Source: Luzula sylvatica (Eukaryota > Streptophyta > Magnoliopsida > Poales > Juncaceae). From it: 64,000 nt of DNA. Made by a program: the position numbers and the translations under genes. The stretch spans positions 69,685,264-69,749,263 of the forward strand of contig OX326958.1 of the NCBI GenBank assembly GCA_946800325.1. The letters are read 5' to 3'. Positions 33,692 through 44,860 of this stretch are shown here, one piece after another. Below the pieces are notes generated by a model. The model was not told the DNA's origin. It worked only from the letters and a program-made list of their open reading frames with translations, and searched no databases. Numbering within the stretch: the stretch's first letter is position 1; every line of letters begins with the position of its first letter.

Positions 33692-35415
33692 CAAATACGT
33701 GTTTCCAGATTTAACCCATCATATATTTTATATTTTAGTTAGGGCATGTAATTAGCAAAGTAAGCAACACAAGTCATGTAATTAAGAATTAAGTTAACAC
33801 ACAATTAAATATTTTAAATTTATAAATTTGAATTATTATTAATCATATATTTTTTAATTATTATGTTAATTAACATGTTAATTCAAATATGAAGAATACG
33901 ACGGATAAATTTGAATACGGCAGATAAATCTTGGGACAAAATAAACTTACACTTTTTTTATACAGATCATCTTCAGAAAACAGATAGGAAATTCTAGAGG
34001 TGGCAAACAGGCGGGTTTGGGCGGTTTCGGGCCGAACCCAACAGGTTTCAGACTAATTTTTGGGTTCGGATCTCATCAGGTTAAGTCAATTCGGATCGTG
34101 CTGGGTTCGGATCGGATCATATTTGGTCGGATCAATTTCGAGTTGAAAATTATAGTCGGGTCGGGTTTTCAAGTTCGAGGTGATTCGCGGACGCTGTTTG
34201 TTCCGGATTCGGATTCTTTCGGAATTCGGATTAGTCAAATTCGGGTTGTGTCGGATTTTTTTTAATGATTCTAAAAATTAATTTTGTCAAAATATTGAAT
34301 ATAAAATTAAATTATTATTCAAATTCAGGTCTCTGTTTTTTATTTGAAAGCACCGGTGCCATCCCACTCTCGAAAAATGTAATAAATATACTATTACAGA
34401 GATTAGTTAATATATTGAATTAAAAAAAATGATAACACAGAGTCAATTTGGATTCGGACTATTTGAGTTCGGACTTGTCATAATCGGGTTTATCGGGTTT
34501 CGGACAACTCGGATTCGGGTTGAGTTGGGTCGGAATAATAATTATAATATGTCACGCCGGGTCATTTTTGGGTCGGATTTCTCGGGTTCGGCTCGGACGG
34601 GTTCGGCTCGGACGGGTTCGGTCGTTTGAATTTTCTAAATTTTTTGGGTCACGGGCAAGTCGAACCTCGGGCGAGTCGGGCGGTTTTTTCGGGTTCGGGC
34701 CGGATTTGCCACATCTAGGAAATTCTATTTGCCCCAAAATATCCCTGCCGAATTTTGTATATTGAATCAACACACTTAATTAACATAATAAAAAAATATC
34801 CTTAATAATTACATATTAAATAACATTATTATGGTCGATGATGAAAATTACTAATTACTGAATATATTACTCTAAATATGAAAAAAAAAAACATGATTTG
34901 GAGAATATATGTTTTGACTAAATATGAAAAAAATATCAAGATATAAATACACTGTGAATTAACGTTATTTAGGATTTGATTTCTTCGTTAGGATTATAAT
35001 TTGCTTTATTATCTAGGGGTTCTAGGTTAAAATTAACTTTTTTGTTTTAAAAATTAGGGCCAGATACCAATTTATTGATTTACAATTTGTGTGAATTTTT
35101 TTTTTTATTTATTTCTAGGTTTTATAAATTTCAATTGGTTTTGAATTTTTGCATTTTAATCTAGATTTAGAATTAGAATTTTAATTTATTACTCGTAACG
35201 TTTTCATACGAAATAATTCAATTTAACTTCCGATTATTTTCAGGTGGTAAGCATCCAACGAGGCCGTCCATCTTTAACAAAAAATATATTGTACATGACT
35301 TTATTGGTAGGGGCATTTTCATGTATCTTATTAAATATCAACAAAAAAGTTGGCACAATCAATCAAATTAGGGCTGAAAATAATGCAAGAAATGATCTAG
35401 TAGTGGCTAAGATTG
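33692..35415 (+). repeat. Segmental duplication, copy B
   Basis: Second copy of 31290-32176 in the same orientation, carrying a 723-bp hAT MITE and some extra sequence near 33740-33915. It extends past the point where copy A is interrupted. Confidence 0.85.
33995..34717. mobile_element. hAT MITE with 8-bp target duplication
   Basis: Terminal inverted repeats TAGAGGTGGCAAA (left) and TTTGCCACATCTA (right) enclose 723 bp dominated by ggttcgg/tcggatcgg motifs. The exact 8-bp duplication ggaaattc lies at 33987-33994 and 34718-34725. Segmental copy A has a single ggaaattc at the matching place, so both filled and empty sites are present in one window. Gly/Phe/Arg-rich frames inside are compositional and no transposase is present. 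Confidence 0.93.
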
Positions 35416-35441
35416 ATGATGAAGGTGTTATCATAGTATAA
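35244..35441 (+). pseudogene. Exon-like open frame in segmental copy B
   Basis: After an acceptor (gattattttcag, about 35243) the frame reads VSIQRGRPSLTKN and continues through MTLLVGAFSCILLNINKK to AKIDDEGVIIV and a TAA. The next 150 bp keep a charged character (KLGLERIEVMHEKC) in another frame. Copy A holds the same stretch with indels. It is an unidentified gene fragment with one predicted hydrophobic segment. Confidence 0.35.
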
Positions 35442-37562
35442 GCATGAAGATTGATAAAAAAAAATAACACTACGAAATGAAATTTCATCATCGAAAAATT
35501 GCGGGAGTTAAAATTAGGGCTTGAAAGAATTGAGGTCATGCATGAGAAATGTCTAATTGCACTGGAGTTATAGAAAGCAAAAAAAATTGTTCAAATTGGG
35601 ACTAAATCTGTTAAGTGGATTGATGCGGTACTAGCAAGTACCAAAGGATATTTGTCTTGTTTATTTCTTTAAACTGTAGTTTTGAAATATCAAATGTATT
35701 ATAATAAGTATTTGTTCAAATGACTAATGACTAATGAGCTTTGGAATAGTTATAGTATTACCAAAACAAAAACAAAAACAAAAAATTGAAAGCAGAGAGC
35801 TGTACATCAAGATTTGAACTAGATAGGAATAGAAATAAAGTCTAACACCTGCCGTATTCTTTTGGAGTACAATAAAATTTCATATATATTTTTTTTCAAC
35901 GCATGAACAGTAAACTGATATTAAAAAAAATACTCTCCTCCAAAATGTACCTGCCGTATTCTCCATATTTTACTATTGCATTTAATTAACGTGATAATTA
36001 TAACATATCATTAAATATTCATTAAAATTTATTAAAATTTATGAATTCGAATAAATATTAACTATGTATTAAGTTAACATCTAACGTGTACTAATTATCA
36101 TTTTAATTAAATATACTAATTAGAACATATATGATGTTATGGTAAAATCTGGAGAAATATATCATATTTTGAAACCTCTCAACTTTTGAAAAGTTGAGAG
36201 ATTTCTCTCGCGAGAGCTTTGGTGATTGTAATTATATCTGTTTAAATTTGTTTAATAGGTCTCGATTTTTGAAAAGTCGATCATTTTAACATCTCTCGAC
36301 TTTTGATCATTTACAAAAGTCGAGAGTGTTATTTCAGGAATTATCAAACTATGTTGGCTATTTTGATTATTTGCAAATTTATTTCGTCTACAGACCAAAA
36401 TTTCTCTTATAAAAAAGCGTTCTCTCCCCGGTTAATCAAAAAGTTGGTATTTCCTTTGTATAATCCTCATCGTGAAGATATGCAGAGATTCATACACGAT
36501 TGATCTTGTCTGTCGGTTTGTGGATAACTATGTTCCATTGAGCACGAACATTTATTTTTATTTGAAAAATTTATCACTATAATATAATATGGGTAAAATG
36601 TATACTCGTGAAAATACACCTGATTTTTGGAAACTTACGAAAGAAGCATGTCGAACAGCTCCTTCATCTTAATTTTTTTTAAAAAAAAAATCTATTTTAC
36701 TACTTACAAATTAGAGTAATAGTATGCGTCCATATTCCAACATTAATACAAACGTCTGAATTAGCAACCTTAATTAGTGATGTATTTATTACAAATTAAA
36801 TCTTGCGATATTTAAGAGGAATCTATAATTTCTAAATACAATCTTAAAATAATATTCTAACTTAACTATTTCTTTCAAGACCTTTGTTTCCAAAAAAAAA
36901 ATAGTAACTCATTTGGCAATTGAAGGCACTTTTTTGAAAAAAAAAACACGAATTTTGGGTTTTTTTTTTCAGAAAATTAGGTTTTTTACAGATGTTGGTA
37001 ATTTGAGGGGTTATTTTCATAATTTTCTACAATTTATGTCTTTTTAATTTTATTTGCAATTTAGGAGTTTTAATTTGCACATTTTTGGGTTATTTTCATA
37101 ATTTATTTGCAAAAAGTATCAGCAATGTATGCTAATTGATGTCTAAATTGCATATTTTGTGAAAGTGTTCCAATTTAGGGGCTCTTTTTTTTTCTTTCAG
37201 ATTTTTGGCATTTGAAGATTTTTTTTTGCAAAAAAAAGTAAATCGTGAATTTAGAATTTTTCATAAATTTAGGGGTTCTTTTGCAAACGGTTGGCTATTT
37301 TCATAATTTTCTATGATTTAGGTCTTTCGAAGAAATTGCAATTTAGAAGTTATAATTTGCATATTTTGCACTTGCATGTACCTTCCACTTTTTTAATTAA
37401 ATTTGGATTTTCATGAGAATTTTTTGAATTTCAATTATATTTGTATTTGTATATAATATTAATGCAACTCAAATCGGATCTATTGACAGTCCTAATTACA
37501 ATTTGCACGCCTTCTTGTGGCGAACTAAACTCACTCATGTTTAAAAATTTCATGAATTTAGG
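35442..37562. other. AT-rich spacer with local repeats
   Basis: Contains a cluster of hairpins (listed separately) and a loose duplication at about 36940-37110 and 37180-37370, sharing attttcataattttcta, aatttaggggtt and gcaatttag. No gene is supported. Confidence 0.5.
36176..36326. repeat. Cluster of four hairpins
   Basis: Within 151 bp: a 25-bp near-perfect palindrome (36176-36200, ctctcaactttt/aaaagttgagag), the 12-bp palindrome ctctcgcgagag (36205-36216), an imperfect tcgatttttgaaaagtcga (about 36262-36280), and a 13-bp stem (ctctcgacttttg, loop atcattta, caaaagtcgagag; 36293-36326). The stems share a ctctc(a/g)acttttg core, so they are related to each other. Confidence 0.85.
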
Positions 37563-37780
37563 ATAATGCGGGCTGGCTGAAGCCACAACTCGAGCAACAA
37601 AAAGGCGTTGTTGAGAATCTCATTTCAAAGCATAAGAAAGTTACACTCAAATTGAAGAAAAGGAGCGTTGCGACTGATACTCAAATTTGGTTATCGACTT
37701 CTTGCGTTCATTACACTCAAATTGGATATCTGCTTCTGGACCATAAGGAGCGTTGCGACATCCGTGTGGTTCATATGTAG
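37563..37780 (+). pseudogene. Candidate terminal exon of an unknown gene
   Basis: After an acceptor-like atgaatttag the frame is open for about 72 codons: DNAGWLKPQLEQQKGVVENL, a Lys-rich run, then a repeated TQIG/TQIW element and a TAG. Amphipathic, basic and low in AT compared with its flanks. No upstream exon could be joined and I do not recognise the family. Confidence 0.3.
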
Positions 37781-38288
37781 CGGGTCCTTCTGGAACCCAA
37801 TAAAAATTAACATAATTAATAAAAATACAAATATAACATAGTTAGTATTGTATAACAATTTTATAATTATAATTTTTATAAAAACAAATAATAATTAAAA
37901 AATATTTAATATCATATGATGTTTTTAAATTTACATATCTAAAAACAATGATAATAATATTTTAAAAATTGAAGAAATTATTTGTGTTATGTTTATTATT
38001 GAAAAAATATGTTTTGTAAGTTTAGTAAGTTATTTGTGTTTGGTAACTAATATGTTTTATTTTAATTTAATTAGTAAAAATACAAATATAACCTAATTAA
38101 CTGTATGTAGAATATTTTTTAAATCATGAACATGTTTTGTGAATTAAACTTCACATTTTCTCAGATTTTAACGGGCATGAATATTATCAAATGGGTCGGG
38201 TTAATTCGAGCCGGGTTTTGAAAATATAATACAATGGGCTTGCAAAAGCACAGAGAGAGAACTCAGAAAACAAGTTGGAGCTTCTCGA
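37781..38288 (+). promoter_or_regulatory. Upstream region of the mS34-like gene
   Basis: AT-rich, with no open frame. The 60 bp before the start (acagagagagaactcag) look like a 5' UTR. No firm promoter element can be placed. Confidence 0.4.
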
Positions 38289-39112
38289 ATGGCTATGGCG
38301 AGCAGAGTCATCACTGATAAACCCCTTCACTTCCTCCGTCAATCTTTCGGCCTTGTCAGAAACCTAAGCGCCGCCTCTTCCGCGTCGGCTCAGTCTCAAT
38401 CTGTTGCGGGATCTGGCAATGCTGCCGCTGATTCAGAGAAATCGAAGAGCAAGAAGAATAAGAAGAAGAATTTGTTTGAGGTGGTGCAATTCTTACCGAA
38501 TTGGGGAATCGGGTATAAGGTAGCCAAGAGCCATTGGAGAGATGTTTTGTATGAGATCACCAAGGTCAATCTTTACAAGGTTTCTACTTTTTCTCTTCAA
38601 TTGACTCCTCAATTCATCGTTTCTATTCTAATTTGTTCATACAATCATATTAGTGAGTTCATATACTTTGATTTAGGATGGACGGCATGGGAAGGCATGG
38701 GGTATCAGGTACAAGGCCGGTAAGTTCTTACCTCTTTGAGAAATATATCAAATTGATCCCTAAATTATCTTTCCCCCAAATCAGTAAGATACGTATCCCT
38801 CTTACTAATTCTCCCAGTACCAAGCTAGTTTGTGAATTGAAAGGGATAAATCAAATTAGGTTTTACTTCTACTGAATAAATAATCATATGTAATAAATTA
38901 GGAAACGAGGGGCATATATGAAATTCTAATATTTTCTTTATTTTTCCTTCTAAAAAAAAAAAAGTATTTTCTTTATTTTAGGTGCTCGGGCCGCAGAAGC
39001 TCCAATTAAAATAAGCGGAGTTAATAAAAGAGGATGGAAATACATCAAAGAATCCGAGAAGAAATCGCTTGATTTGCCAAAAATCGAAGAGAAAGTCGTA
39101 GAAAGCACTTGA
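38289..39112 (+). CDS. Mitochondrial small ribosomal subunit protein mS34
   Basis: Three exons: 38289-38579, 38677-38719 and 38982-39112 (154 aa), with GT-AG introns in phases 0 and 1. Residues 1-35 are Arg/Ser/Ala-rich and lack acidic residues apart from one Asp, as in a mitochondrial presequence. A Lys-rich linker (51-60) follows. The conserved core is FLPNWGIGYKVAKSHW, then DGRHGKAWGIRYKAG, then KISGVNKRGWKYI. The NWGIG and HGKAWGI motifs are those of the mS34 family (human MRPS34 has HGKAWGI), which binds rRNA in the body of the mitoribosomal small subunit. Starting two codons later at the second Met would lose only MA. The frame is clean, so the gene is probably functional. Confidence 0.85.
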
Positions 39113-40837
39113 TTTAGGACCAAATATTTCTTTTTTCATTTTTCTTTCTTTTTTTTGGAGAGGAATAATTTTGAAACCATTTTATTGTTGTAAAGATTTT
39201 GATATTTGCTTGATTTTCATTGCTGGAGCTAATTAGGGTTTTCGATTTGGCAAACCAAATTTTTATTCTTTAAATTATATTTATCATATTATGTTGTATT
39301 AAATTTAATTATGTTATGTTATATTAATTTACATTATGTTATATTATTTGGATAATGTCAAATTATATTATTTTATATTTTATATTATATTACATTGCGT
39401 TATATTATATCATATTAAATTATATAATATTTTACATTTATATTATATTTATGAAATATTCTTAAATAAAGTATTATTAAATAAGATATATCAATATCGT
39501 ATATGAATTATAAATTTTTTAACATAAATTACATTATTTTAGCATTTATTCGAATTATATATATTATAATAATTGTGTGTTGATATATGTATAAATAACA
39601 ATTTATAAGATAAATCAGGGTATTTTTTGGTAAAATGTTACATGTATAAATCATAATATATACTTCAATGAGGGTATTTTAATATTTTATATTAGCTTAA
39701 TTAAGTCGACAAAACAACCAGTGGAATTCCTTTTTGATGAATTTAAGAGTAGAGTATTTCAATTGGATCTTTTGTTAAGTTTTGATATACCAATTAATTT
39801 CGAAAAATAATAAAAATAAAAGACTGGAGTTTACCTATTATGATATACATCATTCTTAAATTTATATTGATAGTTGTTTTTGTTGAGAAAAATATTAAAC
39901 ATCATACATTAAATGTGATATTACAAGAGTGGTGATGCATGTCCTCCTTAAAATTTCCTAAATTTATGTATTGTCATATGCATTAATGATGAGAGCAAAT
40001 CATGAATATTTAATATTTTTCATCATACGTAGAAAAACAAGATTAAAAAAAATCATTGTTTTACACATTATTAATTTATTTAATATTTTAAACAAGTTTG
40101 TTTACCACCATTTACGATATTAATTAATCAGATTTAAATCTATAAATTTGAAAAAGAAATTATTTGACCGAATTATTACACCGTTTAGCATGAGAGAAAT
40201 GGATACACATGAATAAAAATATCATAAAAGACAGACAAAAATATAGCATTAGAAATAAAAATAATTAATTTGGAAAAGTTAGCAAAATAAAAATGAACAT
40301 ACTTTGTTTTTAAACAAAATTGAAAATAAAATAATAAAATTTTATTAACATAATATGACTTGTCAAGTTTAAAATCCAATATAATAATTTATTAAATAAA
40401 CCATATCAATCTTAATAATTTGGTTTACCACATAATAAATAACGCGGGGGATGTAAAGGGGACAAGTATAATATTTCTTAATACAAATCATGCGCTACTT
40501 TTTTCTTTGTTTTGTAATTTATTGCTTGATCCCGGTGTGTTTGAAAAAACATTTTTTTATTAAAATCATACTTTGTCATGTTTATTAAAAAGACACCATA
40601 AATTTTAAATTTTGTACTTTATTTTGTAATAAAATTCATCCCTTCTACCATAAATGAGCTCTCTAATAGAACTCCACAATAATATATTAATTAAAAGATA
40701 CATTCTTTTAAAATCATATACAAATTAGATAAAGATAATTTAAGATTTTTTAATAATAATAATAATAATAAAAACAAATTTTAAATAAAAATAAGTATTT
40801 TAAGATAAGTATTTTTTTTCAAATAGAACTAATATTT
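39113..40837. other. AT-rich spacer
   Basis: The 3' UTR of the mS34-like gene is probably within the first 200 bp. The rest is very AT-rich (tatatta repeats near 39290-39470) with no gene supported. Confidence 0.6.
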
Positions 40838-41060
40838 TAATTCCCATGTAAATATTTTAAAATGAAAAATTATTGTTTAATTTGTTTTAGAACAAAATAG
40901 AAAAATCTATGATTTGGGAGAATAAATACCTTTCTAGAATTGCGCAAATACTATACTATGAATTTATTTATATATTAAAATTAGTATTACTATGAATTTA
41001 TTTATATACGAAATAAGTATTAATATAAATTTATTTACGTATTAAAATAGTATTGAGCTC
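40838..41060 (+). repeat. Left arm of a 7-kb-spaced inverted repeat
   Basis: Reverse complement of about 48299-48562. Shared landmarks: ttaattcccatgtaaatatt, aaaatctatgatttgggag, aatacctttctagaattgcg, caaatactatactatgaatt and tattaaaatag...ttgagct. It contains a tandem of 40-50 bp units built on atgaatttatttatata. Confidence 0.85.
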
Positions 41061-41952
41061 TTTATTTATATATGAAAATAGTATTAATATTAACATTGCA
41101 TGGCATGTTAGTGGACATAATTTGGTGGTGGGTATCAGCCGTCAGCGTGTGCTTGGGCCAATTTGATAATAATGTTTAGAGAGTGTGATTTGTAAAGTTA
41201 GTTTGAGAGTTCAATTTGAAATAATTTGAATGTTCAGTTTGATAATAGATATGCTATTTTAAGATTCACAAGGGAATATACTAGAAATAATTTTATTTCC
41301 ATATTTTGTAACCAAACAGATTCAGCAAAATTAATTCAATTTGCCAATAAATAGTTATCCCAAATAACAAATAAAAACATAAAAACTAAATTTATTCAAA
41401 CAAACCAATAACAAAAGAAACCAATTTTATATACGAACCAATGAAACATAAATGTATTTCAGAGGAAGTTGAAATGCACTATAATTTTCTTAAAGTAAAA
41501 TTATAATCCCTATGTTTGATTTATTTGTTTATTTGAATGCATGTTTGAAATTTATTGAAACTCACTCTTTAATTATCTAACAAATTAACAAATTCTAATT
41601 ACTCAGATTGGTTTAAATATGATTCATATTTTTGTTAAGAGATAAATTAAAGGCCAATTAAGTTGTTTATTGCCGTGTACTAATTTTTTACGGTACTTAA
41701 CATCAATTGTGCCAATATAGTAGTAATTTTGATATTTTGTAAGAAAACATATTCAAAGAAATTATTAAGTCACGCAATAGTCCAGTCAAAATATGTTTAT
41801 TGTTTAAATTAACACATCAATGTATGTATGTGCCAATAAACAAACGCATAAATTTTATGTGGAAAATAATTAGTCCAATAAAAAAAATAAAAATAGAAAA
41901 ACAAAAATAAATAGCAAAATAAACCACAGAAAAAAAAAGAAGATTTTTTTTT
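41061..41952. other. AT-rich spacer
   Basis: No gene is supported. The last part is presumably 3' UTR of the minus-strand RRM gene. Confidence 0.5.
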
Positions 41953-44160
41953 TTAATTCTTCGGCTTCACCGAGATTTTATAGCCGTCTATCCTTTGGCC
42001 ATGCATTTCCCCCGCGCACCGCTTCGACTCATCCTCATTTGGCATCGTCAGGAACCCGAACGTCGGCCTCGGGCCGCTGCATGTGTTACTCCTAATGACC
42101 TAAACCATTAAAAACATAAATAATTTTTTGAGAAAAACTATTTTGCACTAAGTTGCAGAATTCATAAAATCAAACGTACCGCTGCATGCGTTACTCCATA
42201 TGGATGGAATATGTGCATGAGAGTCGCTTCGGTCCACCAAGTCGGGATTCCTGCTACGTGCAGTTTTATAGGTTCGTAGTCGGGATGCGCAGCCGGGATC
42301 GGTACAGCATAGCGCGTAGCCGGGACCGGTACGCCACGGCTCGTAGTTGGAACCGGTACACCACGGCGCGTTGATGAGACCGGTACGGCACGGCGTGAGG
42401 CTCCGACCGGTACAGCAATAGGTGAGGATGGGACAGGTCCAGCACGGCGCGAGGGAGTGTTCGATACGGCAGTGGTAGTTGGGGCCTCCGGTAAGGCAGC
42501 AGGGGGTGGAGCATCCGGTGGTGATTGAGCATCTGGTATTTGAGCATCCGGTGAGGGTGTGGCGGTGAGAGCATCCGGTGAGGGTGTGGCGGTGAGAGCA
42601 TCCGGTGAGGGTGTGGTGGTGAGAGCATCCGGTGAGGGTGTGGTGGCGAGAGCATCAGGTACGGTAGGCGGAATGGGTGGCTTCGGTACTACAAGGGGCG
42701 GTGGTGGCTCTGGTATGACAGGGGGCGTAGGTGGGGACGGTACGGCAGGGGAGGTGGGAGGCTCAGGTACTGCAGTGGTCGCTGGTGGGTCCATCTGAAG
42801 AGAACGGGCTGAAATCTTGAGCTCTATTTCCTCCTCGTAAAAATCAACCTAAAAAACAATGAAATAAAACTAATTAGTATAATTAAAAATAATTGTGGAA
42901 CACGAGCAAGCCCACCGCCTCGGAGATGGGGTCCACCGCATCCAGTACCGCCACCTCCGGCTCCGAGAGTGGCACTGAGATGGGGCCCATCGGCAGGCCC
43001 ACCGACTCCGAGATCAGGCCCATCTGCTCCAGCTCCGAGAGTGGCACTGAGATGGGGCCCACGGGCAGGCCCACCGCCTCGGAGATGGGGTCCACCGGCA
43101 CCAGTACTTCCACCTCCGGCTCCGAGAGTGGTACTGAGATGGGGCCCATGGGCAGGCCCACCGACTCCGAGATCGGGCCCATATGCTCCAGCTCCGAGAG
43201 TGGCACTGAGATGGGGCCCATGGGCAGGCCCACCGACTCCGAGATCGGGCCCATATGCACCAGCTCCGAGAGTGGCACTGAGATGGGGCCCACGACAAGG
43301 CCCACCGACTCCGCGATTGGGTCCACCGGTTCAAGCTCCGAGACTGGTACTGAGATGAGGCCCATGGTCAGGCCCACCGCCTCGGAGATGGGGTCCGCCG
43401 GTTCCGCAACTGCCGGCTCGGGCACCACAACAGTGCCGTATCTCTCCGCCTTGCAAATCAGGGATAAAATTAAATTATTAGTATTTAATGAAAGGGGGAT
43501 TTATATTTTAAATATGATCCCATAAAAAATATGAAGGGCAAAAAGAAAAGGTACCATAGTGGTAAATCCCGAACATAACTTCTCACGCGTCAAGGGGAAA
43601 TAATCTTTTAAGAAGCTATCAATCTACATGAGGAACAAATACGAAATTAAAAGAACGCAAAAAGAATATTTGAATTTGAATCGGGTTTAAAATTAAAAAA
43701 AAATGATACCTTTCTTCCCAGAGGTGGCAAAACATGTATGCACACACTCATGGCAATGGAAACAAAGTTTTGTGCGTAGAAATCGATCTACATGAACAAA
43801 TAATAACTTCAAACCTCAAATCCAAAGAAACCATTGATGCATGCATTTCTATTTTAGATTAAACAATCACAATCGTACCATTCTGGCATACATTTCTATT
43901 TTAGATTAAGCAATCACAATCGTACCATTGATGCATGCATTTCTATTTTATATTAAAATGAATCACAATCGTACCAGTTTTGCCAGAGGTGGACCAATCA
44001 GGGAGCTGGCGCCAGTAATGGCCGTCGAGAGAGACCAGATGGCCACGAACACAGCAGTATTAAGAACTATTTGTGCAATGGTGATCGGGGCCAACGCGGT
44101 TTTCACCAAACGACTGCAGCCGCCAGCCATCCACCTAACGAAACGCAATGCGTGCGGCAT
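41953..44160 (-). CDS. Six-exon protein: hydrophobic N-terminus, Pro-rich repeats, C-terminal RRM
   Basis: Exons in transcript order: 44160-43975, 43787-43710, 43623-43555, 43449-42904, 42848-42180 and 42099-41953. All introns are GT-AG and phase 0, giving 564 aa. Exons 1-3 carry hydrophobic stretches (ITIAQIVLNTAVFVAIW; FVSIAMSVCIHVLPPL). Exon 4 is six repeats of 24-29 residues around GPISVPLSE. Exon 5 is Pro/Thr/Ala-rich with four DALTxTPSP units. It ends IKLHVAGIPTWWTEATLM..IFHPYG; exon 6 completes an RNA-recognition motif (PTFGFLTM as RNP1-like, GQRIDGYKISV). The RRM suggests RNA binding; the N-terminus could be a membrane or targeting region. I do not recognise the full architecture. Exons 2, 3 and 5 all begin (I/V)D(F/S)(Y/F), hinting at exon duplication. 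Confidence 0.7.
43831..43976 (-). repeat. Triplicated splice-donor segment in intron 1
   Basis: Three tandem units of 47-50 bp, each (on the minus strand) gtacgattgtgatt, a variable attt/ctta, ataaaatagaaatg and (c)atgcatcaatg. The first unit starts exactly at the exon 1 donor (43974); equivalent GTACGA sites lie at 43925 and 43878. Any could serve as a donor, though use of an inner one would add coding sequence. Confidence 0.85.
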
Positions 44161-44310
44161 TGATCTTGGTCGGAATCTTGAGAGAGAGATTAGGGTTTGA
44201 GCGAGATTAAGGTTTGAGCGAGTGAAAGAGAAAGAGAAAGAGAAAGAGAAAGAGATTGAGGTTGGGGTTTGAAAGCGGGAGAGAAGGAGAGAAGGGCCTG
44301 TTACTTTTTC
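44161..44310 (-). promoter_or_regulatory. Pyrimidine-rich 5' leader of the RRM gene
   Basis: On the minus strand this is ctctttctctttctcttt followed by caaaccttaatctcgctc and caaaccctaatctctctc, just before the ATG at 44160. CT-rich leaders with aaccctaa motifs are common in plant housekeeping genes. The (agagaa)n tract at about 44224-44254 is a microsatellite. Confidence 0.6.
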
Positions 44311-44860
44311 TTCTTTTAATTTTTTAAGTTGAGCAAGTTAAGGTGGACACTTGGATCTAGCCTAATTTGAAACTTTAATTACTCCCAAATTAGTTTCATA
44401 ATCAAATAATTCACATTATGTATTTTTTTGGTTCAATTTCAAAATTTTCCTTGCATGTTGTGATTAAAGTTCGTATGAATCTATTCTAACATAACTATAA
44501 ATATCCCTTGTGAATCTAATCTAACATAACTATAATTTTTTGGTGAGTGAAGATATTTTATGTTGAATTTTTTAACAAAAAATACAACTTCGTGACATTG
44601 AAAAATATCAGTTATCTTCTAGCTCATATCTGTATGAATTTGTTTTATTCATCAAAGTAATATATATGGTTGGTTATCATATTCTTATCTACCGTTATAG
44701 ACACATAAAATCAAGAAAAATATCATTAATAATCATTGGATCAAATAACATAATCCCCAAGATATTTTCAATTCTAATCACCTTCAACATGATTTATAAT
44801 AGACCAACATAAAATCTTTCAAATGAATTAATTCCAAAATTAAAAGTAAAAGATTAAAAC
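44311..44860. other. AT-rich spacer
   Basis: Nothing is supported between the RRM gene leader and the next minus-strand candidate. Confidence 0.5.

Noticed and set aside
34017..34629. Gly/Phe/Arg-rich open frames
   Set aside because: They lie inside the hAT MITE and are caused by its repeated ggttcgg/tcggatcgg motifs.
42893..43525. Plus-strand 210-aa open frame opposite the RRM gene
   Set aside because: It is the antisense of the exon 4 repeats. The minus strand has phase-consistent splice sites on both sides and a downstream RRM, while the plus strand has none.
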